Positions 25,607 through 34,502 are shown, counted from the first letter of the stretch. The stretch: 64,000 bases of DNA from Pedobacter sp. BS3 (GCF_008274585.1 NZ_VTRT01000001.1:682001-746000), one strand, 5' to 3'. Notes: generated by a model not told the origin, from the sequence alone. Translations and numbers: made by a program.

Positions 25607-25993
25607 TTAGTTCAGCCGGTAAGGTGCAATCAGGTGAAATTCGGGAATGTTAACCTCAAACGTTTCATTATCAACCAGGCGTTTCATTTGGTAAGTTCCT
25701 TTCATGTTGCCCATATCCGATTTGAGGTTACAGCCCGATACATACACGTGATTATCTCCGGGTTCAATAACCGGTTGCTGGCCAACCACACCTTCGCCAT
25801 CCACCTCACGCCGGCTGCCGTTTGAATCAAAAATAAACCAGTGCCTGCGCATAAGCTGCACCGTGTAATCACTTAGATTCTCAATTTTTATCTTATAGGC
25901 AAACATAAAATGCTCACTCTCCGGATTAGAATATTCCGGCTGATATAACGTCTCTACCGATACTTTTACGCCTTCTGTAATTTGTGCAATCAT
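25607..25993 (-). CDS. apaG: ApaG-domain protein
   Basis: 128 residues from the ATG at 25993 (MIAQITEGVKVSVETLYQPE). This start gives the normal ApaG length and keeps the conserved N-terminus; the frame is open further upstream without family similarity. The FnIII-like ApaG fold shows in FAYKIKIENLSDYTVQLMRRHWFIFDSNG, VVGQQPVIEPGDNHVYVSGC and the terminal F-x-V-x-IPEFHLIAPYRLN. ApaG is annotated with Co2+/Mg2+ efflux, but its biochemical role is unsettled. It lies 43 nt upstream of the lyase gene on the same strand. Confidence 0.9.
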   Translation of the reverse strand: MIAQITEGVKVSVETLYQPEYSNPESEHFMFAYKIKIENLSDYTVQLMRRHWFIFDSNGSRREVDGEGVVGQQPVIEPGDNHVYVSGCNLKSDMGNMKGTYQMKRLVDNETFEVNIPEFHLIAPYRLN

Positions 25994-26121
25994 AACAGCT
26001 AATTCATAAAAATAATACTCCTGGTGGCATATTCCAAAAATCAAGCCAGTTTCTGACAAATATTTTACCAGCTAAACATTTTTAACGTTTCGGGCAATAA
26101 AATATTTTTCTGAAAAGCGCA

Positions 26122-26151
26122 TTGAAAATACTAAATATTTTAGTATTTTTG
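26122..26151 (+). promoter_or_regulatory. Promoter with a perfect inverted repeat in its spacer
   Basis: TTG at 26122-26124 and TATTTTTG at 26144-26151 are separated by exactly 19 nt. AAAATACTAAA (26125-26135) and TTTAGTATTTT (26139-26149) are perfect inverted repeats of 11 bp with a 3-nt centre, filling the spacer and covering most of the -7 box. A repressor bound here would block RNA polymerase. The ATG of the radical SAM gene starts 3 nt after the -7 box. Confidence 0.7.
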
Positions 26152-26154
26152 TGT

Positions 26155-27225
26155 ATGCCATTTGAAGAGAATCAGGAATATTTTAAGGGCCGTGGAGCAC
26201 AGGTAAATACGCATAACCGGTTTATTAAAAACCGCTATGTTACCGAACATATTGAAGGGTTAGACGAGGTTTTGCTCGAAAATACCGCTACACAACTCAT
26301 AGAGGAACATCCGAAAAAGATTGTCAGCATATCCAACAGCCCGGATTTGCCGTTTATGCATTCCATTAATCCTTACCAGGGATGCGAGCATGGCTGTTTG
26401 TACTGCTACGCCCGCAATTCGCACGAGTACTGGGGCTTTAGCGCCGGGCTTGATTTTGAGCGGAAAATAATTGTAAAGCGTAACGCTGCCGCCCTGCTCG
26501 AAAATTTTTTTAATAAGCCGGGATATAAGCCTGCGCCCATTATGCTTTCGGGAAATACCGATTGCTACCAACCCATTGAGCGAAAGCTGAAAATAACGCG
26601 TTCGCTGCTGGAAGTATTTTTAAAATACCGGCATCCGGTTAGCATCATCAGTAAAAATAACCTGGTTGTACGCGATATGGATATTTTACAGGAGCTTGCC
26701 AGCTTGAATTTAGTACACGTTACGGTAACTATTAACTCGCTCAATGAAAGCTTGCGGCAAAAAATGGAGCCCCGAACGGTTACGGCATACAGCAGGCTGA
26801 TGGTAATCAATAAGCTGGCTTCCGCAAACATACCGGTACGGTTAATGATGGCGCCTATTGTTCCGGGCCTGAACAGCGATGAAATACCAACACTCATTAA
26901 GGCTGCTGCCGATGAAGGTATATCGGCCGCTATTTTCACCATTGTAAGGCTTAATGGCGCCATTGCCGAAATTTTTAGCGATTGGGTACATAAAGCCTAT
27001 CCCGACAGGGCAGATAAAGTGCTGCACATGATAGCCGCCTGCCACGGAGGCAAGCTGAATGACAGCCGTTTTGGCAAACGCATGCGTGGCGAAGGAGCTG
27101 TTGCAGAGAGTATTCACCAGCTTTTTAAAATATCGGTAAACCGGTTTTTGAAAGGCCGCAGCCTGCCGCCGCTTCATTTTGAGCACTTTACACCCTTAGG
27201 CGGAAAGCAACTGGGTTTATTTTAG
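26155..27225 (+). CDS. PA0069 family radical SAM protein
   Basis: 356 residues from the ATG at 26155 (MPFEENQEYFKGRGAQVNTHNRF). The radical SAM cluster motif CxxxCxxC appears in NPYQGCEHGCLYCYARNSHEYWG. The family continues with SGNTDCYQPIERKLKITRSLLE, SIISKNNLVVRDMDIL and APIVPGLNSDEI. It is related to SplB-type enzymes but not to true spore photoproduct lyases; function is unknown. The start was chosen because the open frame upstream overlaps a consensus promoter. That promoter contains a perfect 11-bp inverted repeat, so the gene is probably repressed by a specific regulator and made from a leaderless mRNA. Confidence 0.88.
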   Translation: MPFEENQEYFKGRGAQVNTHNRFIKNRYVTEHIEGLDEVLLENTATQLIEEHPKKIVSISNSPDLPFMHSINPYQGCEHGCLYCYARNSHEYWGFSAGLDFERKIIVKRNAAALLENFFNKPGYKPAPIMLSGNTDCYQPIERKLKITRSLLEVFLKYRHPVSIISKNNLVVRDMDILQELASLNLVHVTVTINSLNESLRQKMEPRTVTAYSRLMVINKLASANIPVRLMMAPIVPGLNSDEIPTLIKAAADEGISAAIFTIVRLNGAIAEIFSDWVHKAYPDRADKVLHMIAACHGGKLNDSRFGKRMRGEGAVAESIHQLFKISVNRFLKGRSLPPLHFEHFTPLGGKQLGLF

Positions 27226-27603
27226 GACATGGTTAAATTTCATGGAATAATGTTTTTATTGCTGCTGGTGGAGGACACCAGCCCCGCAGGAAGCCATGGA
27301 CGGTGAAGACGCCGTCCATTCACAACTACCACACATAAAATTAAACGTGTCCTTATAAAGGAAGATCTTTTATAACGGAAGCAACATAGAACTAATTGGA
27401 ACTGAGTTCAATTGATCCTGCCTATGATGAAAGCAACGGCGCCATTATCCCGGGCGCCGTTAAGGATCAGACGACGGTTAGAACAGGCTACCTGCGGCAG
27501 GAAGTCCAACTTATAACTCGCACAAACCTTTTAATGGCTTTAACGTTTTACAACTTGTCCCTTAACAACAGGTTTAGTAACATTGCATCTTTAAACACAC
27601 GGT
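27226..27603. other. Gene-free 378-base stretch with three hairpins
   Basis: The stretch holds CTGGTGGAGGACACCAG (about 27266), ATGGACGGTGAAGACGCCGTCCAT (about 27295-27318) and the 9-bp stem AACGGCGCC/GGCGCCGTT (27435-27443 with 27453-27461), the last like a terminator. The first two resemble dispersed palindromes of Sphingobacteriaceae intergenic DNA. A 100-residue frame starting at 27396 has no recognisable features. TAACATTG near 27575 may be the -7 element of the next gene. Confidence 0.45.
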
Positions 27604-28578
27604 TTGAGCCCCAAAGCCAAAAAACTTATAAGCATTGGTATAAAAGCAGTCATCCTGGTACTGGCTTTTGTGTTTATTTACCGGCGGCTCACCCATAATC
27701 AGAACCTCAGTAATTTTAACCATCTGCTTAAAAATCTGCCGGTTATCAATGTTCAGCTGGTATTGATCAGTGTATTTGCGTTAATGTTGCTGAACTGGTT
27801 CCTTGAAGCGCTCAAATGGAAATTCCTGGTAAAGACCATTGAGCCTATCAGCTTATGGAAAGCTATAGAATCTGTTTTCTGCGGACTTACCTGGGCTATA
27901 TTTACGCCAAACCGTATCGGCGAATTTGGCGGACGCGTATTTTTCCTGTCTCCGCGGAAGCGTATTTTTGGCGTTATCGCTATGGCTGTAGGCGCCTGGG
28001 GACAAATGGTTATCACAAACGTTCTGGGCTCGCTGGCCATTATCTGGTTTATTTACCGGTTTGTGCCGCTTGACGACTGGCTGTTTAACATCATCGCCTT
28101 TGTAGGCATTGTATTCTGCCTGTTTTTCCTGATCTTCTATTTTAATATCCGTTGGTTAAAAAGTCTGATAGGAAGCGTCGGTTTCCTGAAACGTTTTGAT
28201 AAGTTCCTGGCCATTCTCTCCCGTTACCGGCGGCGTGATCTGCTAAAGGTATTTTCGTATTGTGTGCTGCGTTTTGCCGTTTTTACATCGCAATATTACC
28301 TGGTTATTCATCTGCTGGTTCCGGCATTACCTGTTTTTGAGATGGTGATGATGATCCTTATCCTGTTTTTTATTCAGTCTGCTTTACCTTCCTTAGATTT
28401 GCTCGATGTAGGGGTACGCAGCATGACGGCAACTTATTTTTTCAGTTATATTACCAACCAGGATATCGCCATTATGGCCGCAGCGGCCTGTATATGGCTG
28501 GTAAACCTGATCATTCCGGCAATTTTAGGCTCTGTATTTGTTTTAAAACTTAACTTTTTTGGCACTAACCGTAATTAG
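27604..28578 (+). CDS. Flippase-like membrane protein (lysylphosphatidylglycerol synthase TM family)
   Basis: The 324-residue protein starts at a TTG (27604; MSPKAKKLISIGIKAVILVLAFVFIYRR). About eight transmembrane helices are visible. Family-typical positions include the sequence around NWFLEALKWKFLV, FTPNRIGEFGGRVFFL and QSALPSLDLLDVGVRSMTATYFF. The glycine-rich PNRIGEFGGR loop is the hallmark of the UPF0104/LPG-synthase TM family. Such proteins are proposed lipid or glycolipid flippases. Its stop overlaps the next gene's start by 20 nt, and that gene is a membrane glycosyltransferase, so the two likely act on the same glycolipid. Confidence 0.8.
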   Translation: MSPKAKKLISIGIKAVILVLAFVFIYRRLTHNQNLSNFNHLLKNLPVINVQLVLISVFALMLLNWFLEALKWKFLVKTIEPISLWKAIESVFCGLTWAIFTPNRIGEFGGRVFFLSPRKRIFGVIAMAVGAWGQMVITNVLGSLAIIWFIYRFVPLDDWLFNIIAFVGIVFCLFFLIFYFNIRWLKSLIGSVGFLKRFDKFLAILSRYRRRDLLKVFSYCVLRFAVFTSQYYLVIHLLVPALPVFEMVMMILILFFIQSALPSLDLLDVGVRSMTATYFFSYITNQDIAIMAAAACIWLVNLIIPAILGSVFVLKLNFFGTNRN

Positions 28579-29692
28579 CATCTTATCGGCAATATTAACC
28601 GCAGGCTATGTACTTGTTGTAGTATCATTTCTGCGGGGCTGGCTGAATATCTCTTATTTTAAGCCGGTAACTTTTATTCCTTTAACCCGTGTGAGCGTGC
28701 TTATTGCGGCACGTAACGAGGCGGCAGGCATTCAACATACTATTGAAGATATCCTGAACCAGGATTATCCGCGGGAGTTAGTAGAAATTATTGTGGTTGA
28801 TGATCACTCTACCGATAATACGGCAGAAATAATACGATCGTATGCCGGTAAGGGGGTTACTTTACTAAAATTAAATGAAAGCGAGCCCTTAAATTCCTAT
28901 AAGAAAAAGGCTATTACCGAGGCTATCCATATTTCTACCGGCGAATTGCTGATCACCACCGATGCCGATTGCCGCATGAGCAAAAAATGGCTCAGTACCA
29001 TTGTTAGCTATTATCAAATACACCGGCCAAAGCTGATATCATCGCCGGTGGCTTACTTTAAGGAGCAAAATCTGTTTGAGCAACTGCAAACGCTGGAATT
29101 TGCTTATCTGATAGGCCTGGGTGCATCAACCATTGGCAATAAAATGCCCTCAACCTGCAACGGCGCAAACCTGGCTTATCGCCGCGATGTATTTTTTGAG
29201 CTAAACGGATTCAGGGGCATTGATGACCTTGCTTCGGGCGACGACGAGCTTTTTTTACATAAGGTAGCCTCTAAATATCCGCATGGGGTTGGTTTCTGTA
29301 AATCGGCCGATGCCATTGTTTATACCTATGCCAAGCCTAATCTGAAAGAGTTTATCCGGCAGCGCCGTCGCTGGGCATCAAAAAGTACACGCTATAAAAA
29401 CAAGGGCGTTGTGGTGCTGGGCGTGCTGATCTGGCTGTTCAATGTGCTGATCTTGTTAAACGGGGTACTGGGACTTTTCAATGCCGGTTACTGGTGCATC
29501 GCTGCAGGAACATTAGCAGTCAAATTTTTGGTAGAATTGCTGTTCCTGATCCCGGTGATGGCTTTTATGAGGCGCTTATCATTGTTAGGATATCTGCCAT
29601 TATTAACCGTAATTCACATTTTTTATTTTATTTATATCGGTTTAGCCGGAAATTCAGGCAAATATTACTGGAAAGGCCGGATGGTGCGTTAA
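28559..29692 (+). CDS. Membrane glycosyltransferase, family 2
   Basis: The 377-residue protein starts at a TTG (28559) inside the end of the upstream gene. One N-terminal helix precedes a GT2 domain: VSVLIAARNEAAGIQHTIEDILNQ, IIVVDDHSTDNTAEI, LLITTDADCRMSK, CNGANLAYRRDVFFELNGF, SGDDELFLHKV and RQRRRWASKSTRY, which fits the Q/R-x-x-RW motif of processive synthases. Three hydrophobic helices end the protein. It should move sugar from a nucleotide donor to a lipid or polysaccharide at the inner membrane. The overlap suggests translational coupling with the flippase-like gene. Confidence 0.88.
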   Translation: MALTVISILSAILTAGYVLVVVSFLRGWLNISYFKPVTFIPLTRVSVLIAARNEAAGIQHTIEDILNQDYPRELVEIIVVDDHSTDNTAEIIRSYAGKGVTLLKLNESEPLNSYKKKAITEAIHISTGELLITTDADCRMSKKWLSTIVSYYQIHRPKLISSPVAYFKEQNLFEQLQTLEFAYLIGLGASTIGNKMPSTCNGANLAYRRDVFFELNGFRGIDDLASGDDELFLHKVASKYPHGVGFCKSADAIVYTYAKPNLKEFIRQRRRWASKSTRYKNKGVVVLGVLIWLFNVLILLNGVLGLFNAGYWCIAAGTLAVKFLVELLFLIPVMAFMRRLSLLGYLPLLTVIHIFYFIYIGLAGNSGKYYWKGRMVR

Positions 29693-29774
29693 TAAAAATT
29701 TCATCTATGCAATTTCTATGTATCTATGTGGTTATAGATCTTTCGAGGATGGGAGCCTATTATGACACGATTCC

Positions 29775-30086
29775 TTAGTGAGTTACACTTAGTTTTAAAT
29801 TTCCACCTAATCCTTGCCTGATAATCCTCATTAAGGTTGAAAGCCGGATATCACTTGCGTTATTTTCAATTCGGGAAATATAGGTCTTGGTTGTTCCACA
29901 TTTTTCAGCAAGCTGTTCCTGCGTTAAACCTTGCTCCTTTCTTAGCTCCTGAATTATAACACCAAGTTTAAAAGCCTCAAATTCTTCCTCGTATTGCACT
30001 CTGCTCTCAGTCCCTCTCTTTCCGTATTGCTCATCCAGATGAGCGGTAAACGAAGTTAACTTTTTATTTTCCAGTACTTTGCTCAT
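29775..30086 (-). CDS. XRE-family antitoxin (HigA-like)
   Basis: The 103-residue protein has a helix-turn-helix at about 46-95: LGVIIQELRKEQGLTQEQLAEKCGTTKTYISRIENNASDIRLSTLMRI, ending GLGGNLKLSVTH. The N-terminal arm (LDEQYGKRGTESRVQYEEEFEAFK) is typical of antitoxins paired with Gp49/HigB-type toxins. It should bind DNA and repress its operon. The toxin gene that should lie directly upstream is reduced to an N-terminal remnant ending in the same ATGA, so this antitoxin is an orphan. Confidence 0.85.
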   Translation of the reverse strand: MSKVLENKKLTSFTAHLDEQYGKRGTESRVQYEEEFEAFKLGVIIQELRKEQGLTQEQLAEKCGTTKTYISRIENNASDIRLSTLMRIIRQGLGGNLKLSVTH

Positions 30087-30220
30087 TGAAATATTGTTAC
30101 TGTCGCTATTAGCTGTAAAGTCCAGTTGAATTTTCTCTTTACTTCTGGTTTTAAAGTTTCAAAGAAATCAAGACAATAGTTTTCGTAATAGAAGATTCCT
30201 CGAATAAATTTTATAGCATT
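30083..30220 (-). pseudogene. Truncated HigB/Gp49-like toxin remnant
   Basis: Just upstream of the antitoxin, the minus strand encodes KFIRGIFYYENYC, LDFFETLKPEVKRKF and NWTLQLIATVTIF, then a TGA that overlaps the antitoxin ATG. This matches the N-terminal ~40 residues of Gp49-like toxins (start x-IR-x-I-x-YY-x-x-Y-x-LDFF...LKPEV-x-x-KF-x-W-TLQLI). The catalytic middle and C-terminal portions (about 65-70 residues) are missing. No ATG is found; an ATA stands where MKFIRG would begin. An internal deletion that kept the stop/start overlap is the simplest explanation. Family identity is from memory of the motif. Confidence 0.7.
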
Positions 30221-30322
30221 TTTTACAGGATATAAAATAGAAACCCAAAAGCTACATCATTGCCCTTTAGCCTTTACACCCCCGTCTTGTCTCTTACATC
30301 TTGTCTCCTGTCTCTAAATACG

Positions 30323-31201
30323 CTACATATCAAACAAATGCTTTTCCGCATGATAAGAAGAGCGTACCAGCGGGCCACTTTCTACATACCTGAATCCCAT
30401 CTTCAAACCGGCTTCTTTGTAAAAGGCAAACTGGTCGGGATGAATCCAGTCAATAACCGGGTGATGGCTTTTTGTAGGTTGCAGATATTGCCCCAGGGTA
30501 AGAATATGCACTCCGGCATCGGCCAAGTCCTGCATGGTTTCCAGCACGTCGGCTTCGGTTTCGCCAAGGCCAAGCATAATGCCTGATTTAGTGCGTAAGC
30601 CAAATTCAGAGATCCGCCTTAGCGCTTCCAGGCTGCGGTCGTATTTTGCCTGTATGCGTACTTCGCGGGTAAGTCGCTTAACTGTTTCAATATTATGCGA
30701 TACCACTTCAGGACGCTCCTCGCATACCCGATACAAATTATCCCAGATACCTTTAAAATCAGGAATGAGCGTTTCCATGGTAGTTCCGGGGCTTTGCCGG
30801 CGAACCGCTTTGATAGTTTCGGCCCAGATAATGGAACCTCCGTCTTTCAGGTCGTCGCGGTCAACAGAAGTAATAACGGCATGTTTAACGTTCATTAAGC
30901 GGATAGAAGTTGCCACACGTTCAGGTTCATCTGTATCTACCGCCAGCGGCCTGCCGGTTGCTACAGCACAAAAAGAGCACGACCGGGTGCAGATATTTCC
31001 CAAAATCATAAACGTTGCGGTACCAGCTCCCCAGCATTCGCCCATATTCGGGCAGTTTCCGCTCTCGCAAATGGTATGCAGCTTATGCTCGTCAACCAGA
31101 CTGCGTACATGGGCGTACTCTTTACCCACAGGCAACTTTACCCGAAGCCAATCCGGACGCCGTTGTGCCTGGTTTGCAGGAATAACCGGTAATTCTATCA
31201 T
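30323..31201 (-). CDS. lipA: Lipoyl synthase
   Basis: The 292-residue radical SAM enzyme carries both iron-sulfur motifs: the auxiliary cluster [12 protein letters not shown] and the radical [11 protein letters not shown]. It also has [49 protein letters not shown] and the terminal serine-containing [10 protein letters not shown]. It inserts two sulfur atoms into octanoyl domains of 2-oxoacid dehydrogenases and the glycine cleavage system. It stands alone; lipB is not in the window. Confidence 0.97.
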   Translation of the reverse strand: MIELPVIPANQAQRRPDWLRVKLPVGKEYAHVRSLVDEHKLHTICESGNCPNMGECWGAGTATFMILGNICTRSCSFCAVATGRPLAVDTDEPERVATSIRLMNVKHAVITSVDRDDLKDGGSIIWAETIKAVRRQSPGTTMETLIPDFKGIWDNLYRVCEERPEVVSHNIETVKRLTREVRIQAKYDRSLEALRRISEFGLRTKSGIMLGLGETEADVLETMQDLADAGVHILTLGQYLQPTKSHHPVIDWIHPDQFAFYKEAGLKMGFRYVESGPLVRSSYHAEKHLFDM

Positions 31202-31327
31202 AGCTGCAAAGTTAACTATTTAAACAGCAGATGTAAGCTATTGATAAACAGTTTTTGACATTTACATTATTTGCCGGAAGCATAAGGTGCTTTTTTAAAA
31301 ATGAAGTTCCGCTGATAGATAAAACCT

Positions 31328-31335
31328 TACCTTTG
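31328..31335 (+). promoter_or_regulatory. -7 element directly before a start codon
   Basis: TACCTTTG at 31328-31335 matches TAnnTTTG and is followed 5 nt later by the ATG at 31341, implying a leaderless mRNA. The -33 region (GTTCC near 31306) is weak. Confidence 0.5.
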
Positions 31336-31340
31336 CAGAC

Positions 31341-32336
31341 ATGATGCCCGGGCTTTACAATCCTTTCCGCGATTTCAGCTTTAACGATTCCACCTGCTTT
31401 TTAAGCGGAGCCAAATCCGGTAAGCTGGAAAAAGCAACCGTTTTTCCGCAATGGATCCTGGATGAATTTCAGCTTGCCGATAAGCCCTTCAAGCTACTGG
31501 ATGAAAGTATCATTACTTACCAGGATATACACGTTCCCTGTTCGCCGGACACCCTGGCGGCTATACAAAAGCTGGATGCCGAAATACAACAAGCCTTTAC
31601 CTCCGGCTTTACCGCAGTAGAACAGTTGGATGATGAACGCCTATTTCTGTGGATAGCCAAAATGGTATATGGTATCATCTATCACGAAATACGGGTTGGC
31701 ATACGCCAGCAGGCGCTCAGCGGTGAATCAATGAATTTTTCGCAGTCACTGGTGCACAAACTCGGGAACCTGCACCTCATGCTCCAGGCGCTTATTCAGC
31801 CTGTTGTATTTGACGAGCCTAAACCCTGGAGCATTCAGAAATTCCCAATAAGCTCGGTAGAGAAACAATTCAGCTACCGCGACGAGGTAAATACGCTTAT
31901 TTTCTCTCTACGGATGAATGATTTCGGACTTATTTGCTGCCTGCAGGATATGGGCGTTAACCAGCGTTATCACAAAACCATACTGGATACCATTGGTAAA
32001 CAAGCCCTTCATCCCATACAGTTTGAAGAAGTTTGCGCCCGGTTTTTTTACTCGGCATACCTGTTAAACCGTTTACCGGAGTTTACCGTACTACCCACAT
32101 CCGAAGCTGTTTTTATTGAACCCATGCCCTTGCAGGGAATGAGCGCCAAGCCTATTTTTGATACCTGGGATGTTAAAACTTACGGACAAGTGCTCGAAAA
32201 CTTCTGGAAGCCCTGGGGTTACCTTCTGTTTGAAATCATAAAAAACCCGGATAAACCCATGAGTTTTTTAACCGATGAAACAGGTGCTTTCATACCGGCA
32301 GAACAGATAATCCCGCCAACTCCATTAGATTCCTAA
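31341..32336 (+). CDS. Conserved hypothetical protein, 331 residues
   Basis: The protein starts MMPGLYNPFRDFSFNDSTCFLSGAKSG and has no signal peptide or membrane segment. The N-terminal C-x-L-S-G...VFPQWILDEF followed by a second Cys (YQDIHVPCSPDTL) loosely recalls a degenerate HNH-type zinc knuckle with its 'FPxWIL' strand, but the metal ligands are incomplete. The remainder is helical (VHKLGNLHLMLQALIQPVVF, NFWKPWGYLLFEI). I do not recognise the family; it looks like a genuine cytosolic protein conserved in Bacteroidota. A consensus -7 box lies 5 nt before its start. Confidence 0.7.
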   Translation: MMPGLYNPFRDFSFNDSTCFLSGAKSGKLEKATVFPQWILDEFQLADKPFKLLDESIITYQDIHVPCSPDTLAAIQKLDAEIQQAFTSGFTAVEQLDDERLFLWIAKMVYGIIYHEIRVGIRQQALSGESMNFSQSLVHKLGNLHLMLQALIQPVVFDEPKPWSIQKFPISSVEKQFSYRDEVNTLIFSLRMNDFGLICCLQDMGVNQRYHKTILDTIGKQALHPIQFEEVCARFFYSAYLLNRLPEFTVLPTSEAVFIEPMPLQGMSAKPIFDTWDVKTYGQVLENFWKPWGYLLFEIIKNPDKPMSFLTDETGAFIPAEQIIPPTPLDS

Positions 32337-32501
32337 CTGAGCCAATTCATTTATAGTCACACTGAGCTCGCCGAAGCGGCTAAGCTACAATGAACCACAT
32401 GCCCGGAACGCCCACAACAAACTACCCTCGCTGATGTTCTCATCAGCCGACGACAATTTGAAATGCACTTCGTTAGTAAAGTATAATCGGTAGCCTAATC
32501 C

Positions 32502-32933
32502 TTAAAATGGTAAATCATCCGCTTCCTGGCTAAAATCAGGTAGCGCCTGGTCTTCCTGCCGTGCCGCTGTATTGCCATTATTTCCATTGCCGTTTTCAAA
32601 GTCGCTTTTGCGGCCCAGCATGGTAAAGTTTTCAGCAACAATTTCGGTAGTATATTTTTTATGACCTTCCTTATCTTCAAACGAACGGGTTCTCAGCTTA
32701 CCCTCGATATAAACCAGTTTGCCTTTCTGTAAATACTTGGCAGCAACATCTGCCAAACCCCGCCACATAACAATATTATGCCATTCGGTTTGTTCAATTT
32801 TACGTCCGTCTTTATTAAATGTTTCTGATGTTGCTAAAGGAAAACTGGCTACAGTAACCCCGCCTTCCAGGTGTCTCACTTCGGGGTCTTTGCCCAAATG
32901 CCCCACTAATATTACTTTGTTAATCCCTGACAT
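32502..32933 (-). CDS. ssb: Single-stranded DNA-binding protein (paralogue 1)
   Basis: The 143-residue protein begins MSGINKVILVGHLGKDPEVRHLEGG, a classic SSB OB-fold start. It continues TEWHNIVMWRGLADVAAKYLQKGKLVYIEGKLRTRSFEDKEG. The acidic tail ends in LPDFSQEADDLPF, the protein-interaction tip that recruits replication and repair partners. It lies directly downstream of mutY (11-nt gap) on the same strand. Unlike the second ssb at 47833, this copy retains the C-terminal acidic tip and is probably the housekeeping SSB. Confidence 0.95.
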   Translation of the reverse strand: MSGINKVILVGHLGKDPEVRHLEGGVTVASFPLATSETFNKDGRKIEQTEWHNIVMWRGLADVAAKYLQKGKLVYIEGKLRTRSFEDKEGHKKYTTEIVAENFTMLGRKSDFENGNGNNGNTAARQEDQALPDFSQEADDLPF

Positions 32934-32944
32934 AAATAATTTGG

Positions 32945-34003
32945 TTAATTTGAACTCAATTTAGAAAAGTTTTTCAAGAAACCAAAAATTAATTTAGGTT
33001 GTGCTAGTTCTTCTAATTGCTTAAAACTAACGTACTTCCAGCGGTTTGATTGCAGGAAACCCTCACTAAATGTGCCGAGTTCAATAAAACGGGTTATCAG
33101 TTTCTGATGGCTCAATATATGCTTAACCGGTGGACTGATCTTCTCAATGCTTACCTCGCCAAAGGCGGCTTTAAATTCGGGAAGATTGACAAGGTCGTGT
33201 ACAGTAAGCTCCGTTTCTGTTTCAAACAACGGAAATTCATGCAGATTCTGCCAGATATCGTTAGGGCCACGCCTATGGATTACTATTTCGTCATTCTTTA
33301 CAGCTACGATATAGTTAAAATACCGCGTCCTTATTTTTTGCGTCTTTAGTTTTACAGGCAGCTGCTCTGTCTGCTTATGAGTAAAAGCATAACAGGTGAG
33401 CCGCAAGGGGCAGGTTTCGCATAACGGATTTTTGGGCCGGCATTGTAAAGATCCGAATTCCATAGCGGCCTGGTTGTACAATCCCGGTCGTTCTTTATCA
33501 ATCAGCTTATTAGCCAGTTCGGTAAACAATTTTTTCCCTTTAGTAGAATTAATGGGTTCTGTAATGCCAAAATATCGCGAAAGCAGCCGGAATACATTGC
33601 CATCAACTACGGCTTGCGCTTCGTTACCTGCAAAAGAGGCTATAGCTGCCGCTGTATATTCTCCAATACCCTTTAACGTGACCAGTTGCCGGTACGAACG
33701 TGGAAATTCGCCATCGAACTGTTCCATCACCTGGCGTGCAGCCTTGTGCATATTGCGTCCGCGGGAATAATAGCCCAGCCCCTGCCATAGTTTTAAGATA
33801 TCATCTTCAGCGGCATTGGCAAAATCGGCAACGGTAGGATACGCCTCACGAAACTTATAGAAATACGGCATGCCCTGCTCTACACGAGTTTGCTGTAAAA
33901 TGATCTCAGACAGCCAGATAATATAGGCGTCGGTTGTATCCCGCCAGGGCAGATCACGTTTATGTACCAGATACCAGCTAATAATTTCGTGGGCAAAATC
34001 CAT
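32945..34003 (-). CDS. mutY: A/G-specific adenine glycosylase
   Basis: 352 residues from the ATG at 34003 (MDFAHEIISWYLVHKRDLPWRDT). The helix-hairpin-helix LKGIGEYTAAAIASFA, the catalytic region AQAVVDGNVFRLLSRYF and the [4Fe-4S] ligands CRPKNPLCETCPLRLTC are all present. A C-terminal MutT-like domain (NYIVAVKNDEIVIHRRG... IWQNLHEFPLFE) recognises 8-oxoG. It removes adenine mispaired with 8-oxoguanine. The HU gene reads away on the other strand, the typical Bacteroidota arrangement. Confidence 0.96.
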   Translation of the reverse strand: MDFAHEIISWYLVHKRDLPWRDTTDAYIIWLSEIILQQTRVEQGMPYFYKFREAYPTVADFANAAEDDILKLWQGLGYYSRGRNMHKAARQVMEQFDGEFPRSYRQLVTLKGIGEYTAAAIASFAGNEAQAVVDGNVFRLLSRYFGITEPINSTKGKKLFTELANKLIDKERPGLYNQAAMEFGSLQCRPKNPLCETCPLRLTCYAFTHKQTEQLPVKLKTQKIRTRYFNYIVAVKNDEIVIHRRGPNDIWQNLHEFPLFETETELTVHDLVNLPEFKAAFGEVSIEKISPPVKHILSHQKLITRFIELGTFSEGFLQSNRWKYVSFKQLEELAQPKLIFGFLKNFSKLSSN

Positions 34004-34118
34004 CGTGAAAATCAATTTTTTAAGGGCAATAAGCCTGCAAAAATACCTTACTTATTGTTTTATAGCGAGTTGATGTAAAAAAACCTGATTTTTATTTTAC
34101 CAATTCAATTTAAAGCGA

Positions 34119-34126
34119 TACTTTTG
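34119..34126 (+). promoter_or_regulatory. -7 element of the HU gene
   Basis: TACTTTTG at 34119-34126 matches TAnnTTTG in the divergent gap between mutY and the HU gene, giving a leader of roughly 45 nt. Confidence 0.5.
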
Positions 34127-34174
34127 CATCCCCAAATCACGGATTTATTTACATAACATAATTAACAAACAGAC

Positions 34175-34474
34175 ATGACTAAGGCGGAAATTATTACAGA
34201 GATCTCAAGCAAAACAGGCATTGAGAAGGTTGATGTACAGGAGGCTGTAGAAGCATTTTTCAAGGTAGTTAAAACATCGATGATCAATGGCGAAAACGTA
34301 TATGTAAGAGGTTTTGGAAGTTTTGTTGTTAAAAAAAGAGCCAAAAAAACAGCACGTAATATTTCCAAGAACACGGCAATTATCATCCCTGAGCATTTTG
34401 TACCCAGCTTTAAACCGGCAAAAGTATTTGTTGAAAAGGTTAAAACCGGCAACAAACAAAAAGCACTGGCTTAA
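34175..34474 (+). CDS. HU/IHF family DNA-binding protein
   Basis: The 99-residue protein starts MTKAEIITEISSKTGIEKVDVQEAVEAFFKVVKTSM. The HU beta-arm region follows: GENVYVRGFGSFVVKKRAKKTARN, then the PEHFVPSFKPAK segment where P-x-F-K-P-x-K is the family signature. It bends DNA and shapes the nucleoid. It is followed after 28 nt by a TPR protein and the mS38-like gene, which may share its transcript. Confidence 0.94.
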   Translation: MTKAEIITEISSKTGIEKVDVQEAVEAFFKVVKTSMINGENVYVRGFGSFVVKKRAKKTARNISKNTAIIIPEHFVPSFKPAKVFVEKVKTGNKQKALA

Positions 34475-34502
34475 TCTCTCCTATTCCGGTTAAATTTCAA
34501 TC

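Noticed and set aside
27396-27698. A 100-codon frame upstream of and overlapping the flippase-like gene
   Set aside because: It shows no signal peptide, motif or family resemblance, overlaps the next gene in another frame and spans a terminator-like hairpin.
30534-31223. A 229-codon plus-strand frame over lipA
   Set aside because: It is antisense to a secure lipoyl synthase gene, serine-rich as expected from reading the complement.
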